Positions 7,952 through 15,552 of a stretch of DNA of 64,000 bases are shown one piece after another. The stretch lies in NCBI GenBank assembly GCA_015709595.1, contig CP054178.1:1927205-1991204 (forward strand), read 5' to 3'. Under the pieces are notes generated by a model, which saw only the letters and a list, made by a program, of their open reading frames with translations, searched no databases and was not told where the DNA came from. The translations under genes and the position numbers were made by a program. Source of the stretch: Phycisphaeraceae bacterium (GTDB lineage: Bacteria; Planctomycetota; Phycisphaerae; Phycisphaerales; SM1A02). Every line of letters starts with the position of its first letter. Within the stretch, counting starts at the first letter, position 1.

Positions 7952-8533
7952 TCACACCGGCAGGGTCACCGACGAAGCCGGCCACAGCAGCCCAAACACC
8001 ACGCCCGTGAGCAGCCCGTAGGCGACGCCGTCGATCAGGTCGTTGATGAAGGCCCGCCTGGATTGACCGTACCAGATCGAGTGTCCGAAGAATCCGAAGC
8101 AGTGGCCCATCACCCCGGCGGTGGCGGTGAAGCGAAAGACCGCGAGAAAGTCCTCGCCCCTGTGAAGAGCCACCGACGCCAGGTAGGCCACGAACAGCGT
8201 GATCAGCAGATAGGTGGCGAACGTCAGCGCCAGGTTGCGCCCCATGCTCACATTGCCCGGCCAGATGGTCATGGTCCCCATCGGTCCCGCCTCGAGCTTC
8301 TTCTTCATCTCGGGGTTCTGCATCTCCTTGTAGTCGCAGCAGTGCGGGAACATGTACTGTCCCGCGGGCGCCTTGGCGGCGCGCATCATGTCCAGAAAGG
8401 CGTCCTCGTTGGGCAGCTTGCTCCAGTCGCCCTTGTGGTGCTTGAGCACCATGTGCGCCGCGAAGCTGGCGAAGAACACCACCACGGCCGCCGCGAGAAT
8501 CGGCAGCCACAGGTCCAGCAGAACAACGTCCAT
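7952..8533 (-). CDS. Conserved integral membrane protein of unknown function
   Basis: A 193-residue protein beginning MDVVLLDLWLPILAAAVVVF. It has one N-terminal helix, a cytoplasmic or periplasmic segment with HHKGDWSKLPNEDAF and MFPHCCDYKEMQ, then three further hydrophobic helices and a short tail. The HKGDW-LPNED motif and the vicinal Cys pair in HCCDY look conserved-type, but I do not recognise a named family. A clear AGGAG ribosome site lies about 8 nt before the ATG. The gene is divergent from pyrE, with about 120 bp between the starts. It is convergent with the PilZ-like gene, 18 bp apart. Confidence 0.75.
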   Translation of the reverse strand: MDVVLLDLWLPILAAAVVVFFASFAAHMVLKHHKGDWSKLPNEDAFLDMMRAAKAPAGQYMFPHCCDYKEMQNPEMKKKLEAGPMGTMTIWPGNVSMGRNLALTFATYLLITLFVAYLASVALHRGEDFLAVFRFTATAGVMGHCFGFFGHSIWYGQSRRAFINDLIDGVAYGLLTGVVFGLLWPASSVTLPV

Positions 8534-8655
8534 GATCGGCTCCTTGTTGTATGCCCCAGCCGATGAACATTGTCGATTCGCAGGCCGATTTCCGTCAACC
8601 TGAAAAGCAACGATCGCATGGCATATTTTCGTTCGCCGAGGTGTACGATGAGGCC

Positions 8656-9198
8656 ATGACCATTTCTGGCGTGATCGATCATTCCGATCTGGCCCGGCGC
8701 ATCGCCGAGGTCGCCCTGCTGCGGGGCGAGTTCACCCTGCGCTCGGGACGCAAGTCGTCCTTCTACCTCGACAAGTACCTCTTCTCGACGCAGCCGGACA
8801 TCCTGTCGCGGCTGGGGGCCATGTTCGCCCAGCGCATTCCGCCGGGCACGACGCGGCTGGCCGGGGCGGAGCTGGGCGGCATCCCGCTGGTGACCGCGGC
8901 GTCGCTGGCTTCAGGCCTGCCCTGCGTCTTCATCCGCAACCAGAAGAAGGATTACGGCACCGCCAAGCAGCTGGAGGGCGTGCTCGGCCCGAACGACCGC
9001 GTGATGATCGTCGAGGACGTGGCCACCACCGGCGGGCAGGTGCTCGAGGCGGCCGGGGTGATCGCGGCGACCGGAGCGACCATCGTGAAGATCGTCGCCA
9101 CCATCGACCGGCTGGAAGGCGCCCGGGAGAACATCGAACAGGCGGGCTACGCCTTCGATGCACTCTTCACGACGCGCGATCTCGGGGTGACGGCGTAG
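8656..9198 (+). CDS. pyrE: Orotate phosphoribosyltransferase
   Basis: A 180-residue enzyme that converts orotate and PRPP to orotidine 5'-monophosphate in de novo pyrimidine synthesis. Visible signatures are LRSGRKSSFYLDKYLFSTQP near the N-terminus (orotate site), GAELGGIPLVTAASL, RNQKKDYGTAKQLEG (flexible loop with catalytic Lys), and the PRPP-binding motif RVMIVEDVATTGGQ. Length is normal for PyrE. I chose the ATG at 8656 (MTISGVIDHSDLARRIAEVALLRGEF...), which matches the family N-terminus; the open frame reaches 8551 but that extension is not family-like. Its 3' end overlaps the convergent UPF0104 gene by about 30 bp. No other pyrimidine gene is nearby. Confidence 0.95.
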   Translation: MTISGVIDHSDLARRIAEVALLRGEFTLRSGRKSSFYLDKYLFSTQPDILSRLGAMFAQRIPPGTTRLAGAELGGIPLVTAASLASGLPCVFIRNQKKDYGTAKQLEGVLGPNDRVMIVEDVATTGGQVLEAAGVIAATGATIVKIVATIDRLEGARENIEQAGYAFDALFTTRDLGVTA

Positions 9199-10174
9199 TT
9201 TCGGTCGCCCGCCGCGCCCGTCGCAGCACCGGGGCCAGGCCGACCAGTCCCGCGGCGCCGAAGACCATCGTCATGAGCACCTCGATCGCGCGATGCACGA
9301 GATCGGCCAGCATCGCCTCGGGGGAGGCGACGCCCACCACCATGAGCGGGGCGACATAGCCCACCGCCCACTCGCGCAGCCCCAGCCCGTTGGAAAGCAG
9401 CGGCACCATCGAGGCCACGGTGCTGACGCACGCCAGGGCAAGCGCGGTGTCGAAGTCGATCTCCCGTCCGATCAGTCCGAAGGCCAGCACGTAGCGCGCG
9501 CTCCAGACGAGCACGTCAATGAGCCGCAGCACCATGGCCAGGCACGCGCTCCGTGAAGTGCGGGACGCCCCGCCCAGCGCCACCAGCAGCAGAAAGAGCG
9601 ACAGGGGAACCGCCGCGCTCAGGCCCGTCCATCGCGCCAGCCCGATCGAGGTCAGCATCATGGCGGCGGCGGCGATGCTCAGCGTCATCGCCGCCACCAC
9701 CGCGAAGGCGGTGTGACGCACGGGGATCTGATTGACCAGCCGGTGGTACGCGGCGCGTCCGAGCAGGCCGGGGCGCAGGGGCAGGTAGTTGATCAGCGTG
9801 GCCGAGGCGATCAGCCCCTGCATCTCGATCAATCCGACGCGCCCGAATCGGCGCATCAGGATGGTGAAGATCAGCCCCGTCACGACAAGATTCAGCAGCA
9901 CGCCCGCCGCCAGCCCGGCCAGCACCAGGGGAGAGGGAGATCGAAGCGCGCTCAGCCCGCGCGACAGCGCGTCGGGGTCGCGTGTCAGGTGGAAAATCGC
10001 TCCCGCGACGAGCCCGACGCCGATGAGGACGCCCGCCGCGTGTGTGAGTCGGCGGGTCCGATCCCGCCTTCGGGCGCCGTCGATCGCCGCCTCGTCGGGT
10101 TGGCTGGCGGTGTCGCTCATGCCTCGGCTCGTGGCGGATGCTCCCTCGGCGACGGGTCGCCGCGGACGGCTCAC
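9167..10174 (-). CDS. Lysylphosphatidylglycerol synthase TM-region-like (UPF0104) membrane protein
   Basis: A polytopic protein of about 317-335 residues with 7-8 hydrophobic helices. LINYLPLRPGLLGRAAYHRLV and VASMVPLLSNGLGLREWAVGY match the conserved loops of the UPF0104/AglD-like family, the flippase-like domain shared with MprF and glycosyl-lipid export proteins. It lacks the MprF synthase domain, so it may flip or bind a lipid, but the substrate cannot be inferred. The start is either the GTG at 10174, which overlaps the stop of the upstream gene by 4 bp (GTGA, implying coupling), or the ATG at 10120 (MSDTASQPDEAAIDG). The upstream TPR protein 10171-12600 is probably in the same operon. 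Confidence 0.82.
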   Translation of the reverse strand: MSRPRRPVAEGASATSRGMSDTASQPDEAAIDGARRRDRTRRLTHAAGVLIGVGLVAGAIFHLTRDPDALSRGLSALRSPSPLVLAGLAAGVLLNLVVTGLIFTILMRRFGRVGLIEMQGLIASATLINYLPLRPGLLGRAAYHRLVNQIPVRHTAFAVVAAMTLSIAAAAMMLTSIGLARWTGLSAAVPLSLFLLLVALGGASRTSRSACLAMVLRLIDVLVWSARYVLAFGLIGREIDFDTALALACVSTVASMVPLLSNGLGLREWAVGYVAPLMVVGVASPEAMLADLVHRAIEVLMTMVFGAAGLVGLAPVLRRARRATETTPSPRDRAS

Positions 10175-12600
10175 TGGGGCGTCGTCGAGGCCCCGCCGCG
10201 CGTGATGGCCTCATGCACCTCGATCAGTTTCAGCATCTTCTCGGCGAAGTTGCGCTGGCGCGGGCGCTCGCTGCGGAGGGCGGCTTCGAGCATGGGGTCA
10301 TCCCGCTTGGTGACGTTGGTCAGCAGATACACGATGCGCACCAGGTCGTGATCGATCCCTTTGGCCGCCTGTCGCACCGGCTCGAGCCGGGCGCCGGCGG
10401 GCAGCACGCCGATCAGCCACGCCTGCGACACCGCGTCGAGCTTGGCGAACGACCTGGCCAGTTCCTCGACGATGCGATCCGCCCGTGCGACCACGTGTTC
10501 ATTCTGCCGCGTGCCGCCGAAGGTCACGCTCTCCGCCAGCAGCGACATGAGCACGAGATCGTCCGGCGTATCCGGCTCGGCGATGGAGGCCAGGGCGTCG
10601 TCCAGCCACTCGGGGGTGACGCGAACGCCCTCGACGCGCAGCGGAGCCGGTCGGGCGGTGGCGCCCAGCACGCCCGGGGCGATGGCATTGTTGTCCACCA
10701 GCACGTAGTTCAGCGTGCCCCGCAGTTCCACGCCGCTGCCCTGGATCGCCACCGCGCCGATGATGTCGCCCAGCGATGTCTGGCTCAGGTCCACGATGAA
10801 GGACAGCGCCTCGCGCGGCTCCAGCCGAAGACGCCGCGTGATCTCCACCACCACCGGGGGAGGCGGGGTGGACATGGTCACTCCCGCCACGTACAGGCGC
10901 GGCTCGATGACCAGCGTGGGACGGATCGGCGCGTTCGAGCCGATTCCCAGCGAGAACGGCGCGGTGTTGGTGATCGTCACGCGAACGCGGATCGGCTCGT
11001 GCGGCTGAATCACCGCGCTGAGCGGCTCAACGCGAAGCGACACCAGACGACCCGGTTCGGTGGGAAGCCGGTCGATCACGCCGGGAATCGTCGAGGCCAG
11101 TCGCTCGAGGGCCGAGGCCAGATCGCTGGGCGCGACCTGCGAACCCATGAGCGACGCCAGTTGATGTCTCGCCCACACGCCCAGCACGCTGCCCGGCGTG
11201 CGGCTGACCACGAAGGCGAACTGGCGCATCGCGCCCAGCGCGTCCTCGCCGTGCCGCAGCGCCAGCCCCAGCCCGGCGGCGGCGGCGGGGTCGGATTCCG
11301 CCAGGGGCGTCAGTCGCTCGGCGGCGGCGGAAACGTCGCCTCGACGCAGGGCGATCCACCCGTCGAATCGTCCTCTGGCGGCGTCGGTCAGCGGCTCGAG
11401 CGCCTCGGCCTGCCGCAGCATCGCCTCGGCGCCGTCGGCATCCTGCCCCAGCCAGACCATGAGCCAGGCCAGTTCGAGCGCGGCCTCGGCGCGCAACGCG
11501 GCGGGTGGCGGCTCCGCCGCCCGGGCCATCGTCTCGTACTGCTCGCGCAGCAGTTTCAGCCGCTCGGCGTCGGGCGGCTCGCCGGCGGCGTCGCGCATGG
11601 CCATCTGCACCGTGGACAGCAGCAGTGAGAGGGGCGTGGTGATGGCGCCGCGCTCCTCGATGGTCATGCCGGGGCGCTGCTCGGACGCCTGCATCCGGGC
11701 CATCGCGTTCATCTCCAGCTGACGCGTGCGGATGGTCGAGCGGGCGCCCACGTCATCGCCCGAGGCCCACTGCGCCAGGGCCAGGTCGGCCATCAGGTCA
11801 TCAGGCGCGAAGCGTCTCGCGGTGCGGTACGTTTCGATCACGAGCCGGTGCAGCCGCGCCGCACCTCGATACGCGCCGTGCTCCAGCAGGTGACGCGCCA
11901 GCGCCCCCTGCGACACGATGTCCGTCGGGTCGGCCATGAGCAGATTGACCAGCAGTTCGCCCTGGGCGAACGGGTCGTTGATCTGCATGCGGAAGTACCC
12001 CGCCGCGGTGGCGGCGGCGGCCTTGTTGGACGGATCCAGGGCGACCGCCCGGCTGAGTCGTTCGGCGAACCCGACGGGGTCGTCCATCCGCTGACGCAGG
12101 ATCGCCGCGTCGAACGCCAGCCGACTGGCGACCGGGGGGCCGAGCGAACCGGTGTTGGCCGGATCGAGGAGTCGGTCGTACGCGGCGGATAGTTGCTCGG
12201 CGGTCTGGTAGCGATCCAGCACGTCGTTGATCCGTTCCAGCCGCAACACGTCGTCCGCTGGGTCGGCGGCGACCATGGCTTCGACATGGGCCCGTCTGGC
12301 GCGATCGTCGTCCGATAACCGGGCAAGCGACAGGGCATTGCGGCGGAGTTCCGCGTCCAGCGGGTCGAGTTCGAGGGCGAGGTCATACAGATGACGAGCC
12401 ACGTCAATGGCGGCGGACGTCAGGGGATCGACCGTCACCGCCCGGTTGGCGCGTCGCGCGAGCATCGCCGCAAGTGCTTCATCGGGCTGGAATTGGGCTG
12501 ATGCAACGGGCGTGATCGCGCTCGACAGCGCCAGGATCAGCAGCATGGTGGACAGGCCGACAGCGCGGCGTGAGATCGTGAACGTGGGAATCTGGGTCAT
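10171..12600 (-). CDS. Large exported TPR-like repeat protein
   Basis: An 809-residue protein. The ATG at 12600 is chosen because GAGGAT sits about 9 nt upstream and it starts a good signal peptide (TISRRAVGLSTMLLILALSS...VASA-Q). Residues up to about 520 are Ala/Leu/Arg-rich helical repeats typical of divergent TPR (LYDLALELDPLDAELRRNAL, LSRAVALDPSNKAAAAT). A beta-rich region follows with an Ig-like look (RLVSLRVEPLSAVIQPHEPIRVRVTITNT... at about 555-600), then a helical C-terminus (FAEKMLKLIEVHEAITRG). I recognise no catalytic motif. It probably acts in the periplasm as a scaffold. It overlaps the next gene by 4 bp. Confidence 0.75.
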   Translation of the reverse strand: MTQIPTFTISRRAVGLSTMLLILALSSAITPVASAQFQPDEALAAMLARRANRAVTVDPLTSAAIDVARHLYDLALELDPLDAELRRNALSLARLSDDDRARRAHVEAMVAADPADDVLRLERINDVLDRYQTAEQLSAAYDRLLDPANTGSLGPPVASRLAFDAAILRQRMDDPVGFAERLSRAVALDPSNKAAAATAAGYFRMQINDPFAQGELLVNLLMADPTDIVSQGALARHLLEHGAYRGAARLHRLVIETYRTARRFAPDDLMADLALAQWASGDDVGARSTIRTRQLEMNAMARMQASEQRPGMTIEERGAITTPLSLLLSTVQMAMRDAAGEPPDAERLKLLREQYETMARAAEPPPAALRAEAALELAWLMVWLGQDADGAEAMLRQAEALEPLTDAARGRFDGWIALRRGDVSAAAERLTPLAESDPAAAAGLGLALRHGEDALGAMRQFAFVVSRTPGSVLGVWARHQLASLMGSQVAPSDLASALERLASTIPGVIDRLPTEPGRLVSLRVEPLSAVIQPHEPIRVRVTITNTAPFSLGIGSNAPIRPTLVIEPRLYVAGVTMSTPPPPVVVEITRRLRLEPREALSFIVDLSQTSLGDIIGAVAIQGSGVELRGTLNYVLVDNNAIAPGVLGATARPAPLRVEGVRVTPEWLDDALASIAEPDTPDDLVLMSLLAESVTFGGTRQNEHVVARADRIVEELARSFAKLDAVSQAWLIGVLPAGARLEPVRQAAKGIDHDLVRIVYLLTNVTKRDDPMLEAALRSERPRQRNFAEKMLKLIEVHEAITRGGASTTPQ

Positions 12601-12848
12601 TCGGAGATCCTCACCCGGCCTCAGGGGGCGGGGTCTTGCGAATATCGACCGTTCACGAAGGGCCGATCCAGTCCGGGCGGGTGATACGATATCAGGAGTA
12701 CGGACGTTCAAGGCAATCCGGGGATGAACCATCCTCGCCCGGTCAGCCGCGGGTGATTGACAGGCGTCGATGGACTTGATACGGTCCCACCTTGCGCGGG
12801 CGATGGTGGTCACCGTTGGGTTCTGATCGCGTTCGGAGCAAATGAACC

Positions 12849-13925
12849 ATGCAGATTCGTGATGTCGGGCTCCGGGTGGGAATGCTGCTGGCGCTGCTGG
12901 CGACGGTGCCGGTCTGGAGCCAGGGGCCGGTTCTTTCGCGCGAGATCATCGCCACGCGGGAAGTGACTCCCGCTCAGCGCGCGGAGATCGCCGGGTTCGT
13001 CGCTCACTGGGTGCAGGAGCTTGGCTCCGACTCCACGATGCCGGACGCTTTCACACGCATCACCAACGCCAATCGGGCGCTGGGCAGCAATATCTTCCGC
13101 TCGCCGGAGGTGTCGGTGCCCTTTCGCCTGGCGTACAGCGAGGCGCTGACGCCGCATCTGACCCGGCTCATCGGTGGGAGCGACGTGGCCGCCGCGGTGC
13201 GCGCCATGAACATCGCCGCCCGTCTCGGGACCGACGCCGCGCTCAACCTGCTGATCAACGAGATTTCGTCCGCTGACCCGACTCGGCGCAACGCCGCGGC
13301 GCGCAGCGCCCGGCTGGCGGTGCAGGACTTTCAGGTCGGCTCCGCCCGCAGCATCGTGACGCCCGCGGCGATCTCCACGCTGGCCCGCAAGGTGGAGCAG
13401 TCAGCGCTGGAGGAGGCCAACGCCTTCGCCCTGCAGCGTCAGGTGGAGGTTCTGGACGCGATTTTCAACGCCGCCGTGGCCCGTCCGGATGCGCTCACGG
13501 GCATGGACACCGCGATTCAGGACGCCCGCATCCGAGTGCTGGCGGCCCAGGCGGCCCGCATCTCGCCTCACGAGGCCGACACGCTCACGATGATGGTGGC
13601 GACGCTGCGGGCCCATTACCAGGCCTCGCCAGCGCGCCAGGCGACGGACGGACCGAAACTGGCCACCGCCGTGAACACCATGCTGGCGACCTGCCTGCGC
13701 GACTGGGACGAGGTGCGCCGCGATTCCGCCGCGCTCTCCTCGTTCCAGCGCCTGGTGGAGGATTCGGAGAACTTCCTGATCTTCATCGATTCGACGCTTC
13801 GCAGCAGCAGCAGCACGCCCAAGACGCAGCTCAAGCAGTCGTGGCAGAGCAACGACAAGCAGCGATTCAAGACCGATCACGAGCAGTGGAGCTCGATCCT
13901 GCAGCGCGAACCCTACCGTCGATGA
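12849..13925 (+). CDS. Exported helical protein of unknown function
   Basis: A 358-residue protein with a signal peptide (MQIRDVGLRVGMLLALLATVPVW-SQG). The mature part is almost entirely helical. A HEAT-like region is visible at about 110-160 (VRAMNIAARLGTDAALNLLINEISSADPTRRNAAARSARLAV), followed by long helices and a Ser-rich stretch (STLRSSSSTPKT), ending LQREPYRR. I see no catalytic residues or cysteine motifs. GGAG lies about 11 nt before the ATG. It is divergent from 10171-12600 across about 250 bp that I read as a shared regulatory region with no identifiable box. Function unknown. Confidence 0.75.
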   Translation: MQIRDVGLRVGMLLALLATVPVWSQGPVLSREIIATREVTPAQRAEIAGFVAHWVQELGSDSTMPDAFTRITNANRALGSNIFRSPEVSVPFRLAYSEALTPHLTRLIGGSDVAAAVRAMNIAARLGTDAALNLLINEISSADPTRRNAAARSARLAVQDFQVGSARSIVTPAAISTLARKVEQSALEEANAFALQRQVEVLDAIFNAAVARPDALTGMDTAIQDARIRVLAAQAARISPHEADTLTMMVATLRAHYQASPARQATDGPKLATAVNTMLATCLRDWDEVRRDSAALSSFQRLVEDSENFLIFIDSTLRSSSSTPKTQLKQSWQSNDKQRFKTDHEQWSSILQREPYRR

Positions 13926-13977
13926 GTGCGGTTCGGCCGGTCGTCCGGGACACGCGAAGCAGCGGAGCCGTGTCGGC

Positions 13978-14265
13978 TCAATAATCCGAGTAGCGCCGAC
14001 GGTACTCGCGCTCCTTGGCCTTGTCCGATTCGTTGCCGATGATGTATCCGCCCAGCGCCCCGCCCGCGGCGCCGATGGCGGCGCCTTCGCCGCCGTGACC
14101 GGATTGATGCCCGATGACCGCACCCGCCGCGGCACCCAGCCCGGCGCCGATCAACGCCCCCGTCTGGGCGTCGTTCTGGCACCCGGAAGTGCCAATCACC
14201 ACGCAGGTTGCGGCGAGCAGCGAGGCGGTGGAAACAATCGTCTGTCGGGTGACGTGGCGCGGCAT
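13978..14265 (-). CDS. Small glycine-zipper lipoprotein
   Basis: A 95-residue protein with a lipoprotein signal ending IGTSGC (Cys29 lipidated). A glycine-zipper core (GALIGAGLGAAAGAVIGHQS, then GEGAAIGAAGGALGGYIIG) and a charged tail (NESDKAKEREYRRRYSDY) follow. This is the architecture of OmpA-like/YMGG glycine-zipper lipoproteins, which sit in the outer membrane. A strong GGAGGAT ribosome site lies upstream. It converges with 12849-13925, about 50 bp apart. Confidence 0.85.
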   Translation of the reverse strand: MPRHVTRQTIVSTASLLAATCVVIGTSGCQNDAQTGALIGAGLGAAAGAVIGHQSGHGGEGAAIGAAGGALGGYIIGNESDKAKEREYRRRYSDY

Positions 14266-14349
14266 GGGGGGTATCCTCCGTGCGTTCGGCTCGGCCTGGC
14301 CATGGTTCCGGATGACGCGGCCTCACCTTTCTGGACAGGGAAACACCTC

Positions 14350-14628
14350 ATGGTATTCCCCACGGACGGATTCGACTGCCAGCGGGGGCGCCCTCGACGC
14401 GACCCCGATTCGCCGGGAGCTCACATGGTCCGGTATCACGGCCACTGGCTGTCGCTGGCGCTTCGTTCGCACCGGGTGTTCCCGAGGATCCCGCTGCGAA
14501 AGGTGTCCGAGGGCGGCTTCGCGGCCCTGCTGGCCAGCCCTGATGGTCGAAGAACCGCCGACACCTGGTGGTCGGCGGCGCTGCAGACAAGCGGGCTGTC
14601 GGTCGATGAACTCGAGTCGCCGCAGTAG
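14350..14628 (+). CDS. Possible small cytoplasmic protein
   Basis: The frame from the ATG at 14350 gives 92 residues; a shorter start at 14425 (MVRYHGHWLSLALRSHRVFP) has GGGAGC about 5 nt upstream and gives 67 residues. The sequence from there (IPLRKVSEGGFAALL, TADTWWSAALQTSGLSVDEL) has a balanced amino-acid composition with Trp, Tyr and Leu, unlike arginine-rich shadow frames. I recognise no family. It lies between the divergent lipoprotein gene and the 14687 gene. The minus-strand frame across the same region also stays open, so this call is tentative. Confidence 0.4.
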   Translation: MVFPTDGFDCQRGRPRRDPDSPGAHMVRYHGHWLSLALRSHRVFPRIPLRKVSEGGFAALLASPDGRRTADTWWSAALQTSGLSVDELESPQ

Positions 14629-14686
14629 TGGGGAACGGACAGCCATCACCCGGTCGTCGAGAACCGCCATCCAGGTACGCCCTTCC

Positions 14687-15388
14687 ATGCCCATCCGCAC
14701 CGCCGTCGCCACGCATTTTCTCTGGCGCAAGATCATCGAGGCCGTCATCTGCGCCGTGCTGGCGGTGTGGGGGTGGTACGACCTCAACTACACGCTGCCC
14801 AACCGGCGGCTCTACGCGGAGGAGCACGCCAAGCGTGTGGCGGCGTCCGACGCCCTGCAGGAGAAGGCCAACCAGCCCGGCGGCCTGACGCCGGAGGAAA
14901 AGGACCTCTACGAGCAGCTCACCAACTGGATCAAGGATGCGTCGGTGCCCAAGGTGGTGCGGGCCTACGACGAGCCGGTGCAGTGGGTGTTCATCTCCTG
15001 CATCCTGTGGGTGCCGTGGTGCTTCTGGCGCATTCACGTGCTGCGCCGCCGCGTGTACGAACTGAACGAGCAGGGCGATCTGTCGCTGCCCGGCGGGCGC
15101 GTGTGGAAACGCGACGACATCAAGTCCATCGACATGTCGATCTGGATGGACAAATCCATCGCCACGGTGGAGCACGTGGACGGTTCGCGCGAAAAACTCG
15201 ACGCCTACCTGCACAAGCGCCTGGAGCTCATCATCGGGCACATCGCCCATCGCTTTGAGCCGGACAGGTGGCAGCCGGACGGGCGCAAGGCGACGCCGAA
15301 GGACGAGCCGGGCGAAGCCGCGGCGCCGGATGGTGCGTCCGACGACTCATCGGACGCCGATTCGACTGGCGTCACGCGATCCGGGTGA
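14687..15388 (+). CDS. Two-helix membrane protein of unknown function
   Basis: A 233-residue protein from the ATG at 14687. Helix 1 is WRKIIEAVICAVLAVWGWYDL. A charged extracytoplasmic loop of about 80 residues follows (RLYAEEHAKRVAAS...). Helix 2 is WVFISCILWVPWCFW, then a cytoplasmic domain (LPGGRVWKRDDIKSIDMSIWMDKSIATVEHVDG) with a PH-like beta pattern, and a disordered acidic tail. I do not recognise a family name. The ribosome site is weak. The open frame continues far upstream to 14114, but that part overlaps the opposite-strand lipoprotein and looks non-coding. Confidence 0.72.
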   Translation: MPIRTAVATHFLWRKIIEAVICAVLAVWGWYDLNYTLPNRRLYAEEHAKRVAASDALQEKANQPGGLTPEEKDLYEQLTNWIKDASVPKVVRAYDEPVQWVFISCILWVPWCFWRIHVLRRRVYELNEQGDLSLPGGRVWKRDDIKSIDMSIWMDKSIATVEHVDGSREKLDAYLHKRLELIIGHIAHRFEPDRWQPDGRKATPKDEPGEAAAPDGASDDSSDADSTGVTRSG

Positions 15389-15552
15389 GCACGTAAACTC
15401 CAGCCGCGGATGATCTTGCTGTTGTCGCGTCCCGGTGATCGGCGCGGCGGCGGTTCGGCTGTATCCTGATTCATGGAAGGAAAGCGGCCTTGCGCTGCTC
15501 TTTCATCGACCGGGCTGCGCGCCGCGGGAGGCGCTGAATCAGGGGCGAGATC